Below, piece after piece: positions 14,397-14,881 of a stretch of DNA of 14,881 bases. The DNA is from Ramlibacter sp. (GTDB lineage: Bacteria; Pseudomonadota; Gammaproteobacteria; Burkholderiales; Burkholderiaceae_C): contig JAMPXR010000016.1 of the NCBI GenBank assembly GCA_023701085.1, forward strand, positions 1 to 14,881, written 5' to 3'. The translations under genes and the position numbers were made by a program. Numbering within the stretch: position 1 is the stretch's first letter; the number at the start of each line of letters is the position of its first letter. The notes below the pieces were generated by a model. It was not told where the DNA came from, ran no database searches, and saw only the letters and a program-made list of their open reading frames with translations.

Positions 14397-14881
14397 ATGT
14401 CCATCTCTATGGGCGCCCCCCGCACGGCGTTGGCAGTGGCCAACCCGTGGGCGGTTGTTCCTTCCCTTGGCAACCTGGATGCTTACATCTCGGCGGTGAA
14501 TCGGCTGCCGATGCTCACGCCCCAGGAGGAGCAGGAGTTCGCCAGGAAGCTCAAGGAGCACAACGACCTCGAAGCAGCCGGGAAGCTGGTGCTGTCGCAC
14601 CTGCGGCTGGTGGTTTCGGTGTCGCGCAAGTACCTGGGGTACGGGCTGCCGCATGGCGACCTGATCCAGGAAGGCAACATCGGCCTCATGAAGGCCGTCA
14701 AGCGCTTCGACCCGGACCAGGGCGTGCGGCTGGTCAGCTACGCGCTGCACTGGATCAAGGCGGAAATCCATGAGTACATCCTGAAGAACTGGCGCATGGT
14801 CAAGGTGGCGACCACCAAGGCCCAGCGCAAGCTCTTCTTCAACCTGCGCTCGATGAAGCAAGGCTTCAAGGACGAGGCCGA
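14397..14881 (+). CDS. rpoH: RNA polymerase heat-shock sigma factor sigma-32, N-terminal part
   Basis: Alternative sigma factor that directs RNA polymerase to heat-shock promoters. The gene runs off the window end; 161 codons plus two bases are visible, a little over half of a normal RpoH. The N-terminus [18 protein letters not shown] matches the start of sigma-32. Region 2.1 contains [14 protein letters not shown] (57-70), where L58, A61 and V65 align with L47, A50 and I54 of the E. coli turnover-control segment. [20 protein letters not shown] (81-100) and [18 protein letters not shown] (110-127) are regions 2.2-2.4. The RpoH box QRKLFFNLR is at 143-151, which separates RpoH from other sigma factors. 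The upstream CIRCE element implies HrcA repression. The gene is divergent from the unknown 151-residue protein. Confidence 0.97.
   Translation, partial: MSISMGAPRTALAVANPWAVVPSLGNLDAYISAVNRLPMLTPQEEQEFARKLKEHNDLEAAGKLVLSHLRLVVSVSRKYLGYGLPHGDLIQEGNIGLMKAVKRFDPDQGVRLVSYALHWIKAEIHEYILKNWRMVKVATTKAQRKLFFNLRSMKQGFKDEA

Overview
The window looks like ordinary chromosome from a GC-rich betaproteobacterium. Gene content, the RpoH and FtsY sequences and the tightly packed mixed-strand layout fit the Alcaligenaceae (Bordetella/Achromobacter type). That placement is inferred from reading proteins, not from a search. No tRNA, rRNA, CRISPR array, insertion sequence, phage gene or pseudogene was seen. Both ends of the window cut through genes.

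Layout. (1) 1-5459, plus strand: an uptake operon with a DppC/OppC-type permease (5' end missing), two ATPases of the DppD and DppF types, a periplasmic family-5 solute-binding protein and an amidase-signature hydrolase. The genes nearly touch, except for 64 bases before the binding protein. The likely job is import of a peptide- or amide-like compound followed by hydrolysis; the substrate is unknown. (2) 5526-6973: a histidine-phosphatase gene (minus) divergent from a small alpha/beta hydrolase (plus). (3) 6990-11165, minus strand: a periplasmic M16 peptidase pair (one catalytic, one without the zinc motif), then rsmD (16S rRNA methyltransferase) and coaD (coenzyme A synthesis). A 239-base gap between the M16 pair and rsmD holds a perfect 32-base palindrome and a second, imperfect inverted repeat. 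(4) 11195-13320, plus strand: ftsY (signal-recognition-particle receptor), whose stop overlaps the start of selD (selenophosphate synthase). (5) 13325-14190, minus strand: cutA and an unrecognised 151-residue protein. (6) 14397 to the end, plus strand: the 5' part of rpoH (heat-shock sigma factor).

The strongest regulatory signal is a consensus-perfect CIRCE operator (TTAGCACTC-N9-GAGTGCTAA) at 14339-14365, 31 bases before the rpoH start. It implies that the HrcA repressor controls the heat-shock sigma factor here. In Escherichia coli rsmD, ftsY, ftsE, ftsX and rpoH are adjacent. This window keeps rsmD, ftsY and rpoH within about 7 kb, but ftsEX is not between ftsY and rpoH and unrelated genes occupy the space.

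I found no clear new multi-gene system. The best leads are the CIRCE-controlled rpoH, the 32-base palindrome, the ftsY-selD coupling and the unknown gene beside rpoH.
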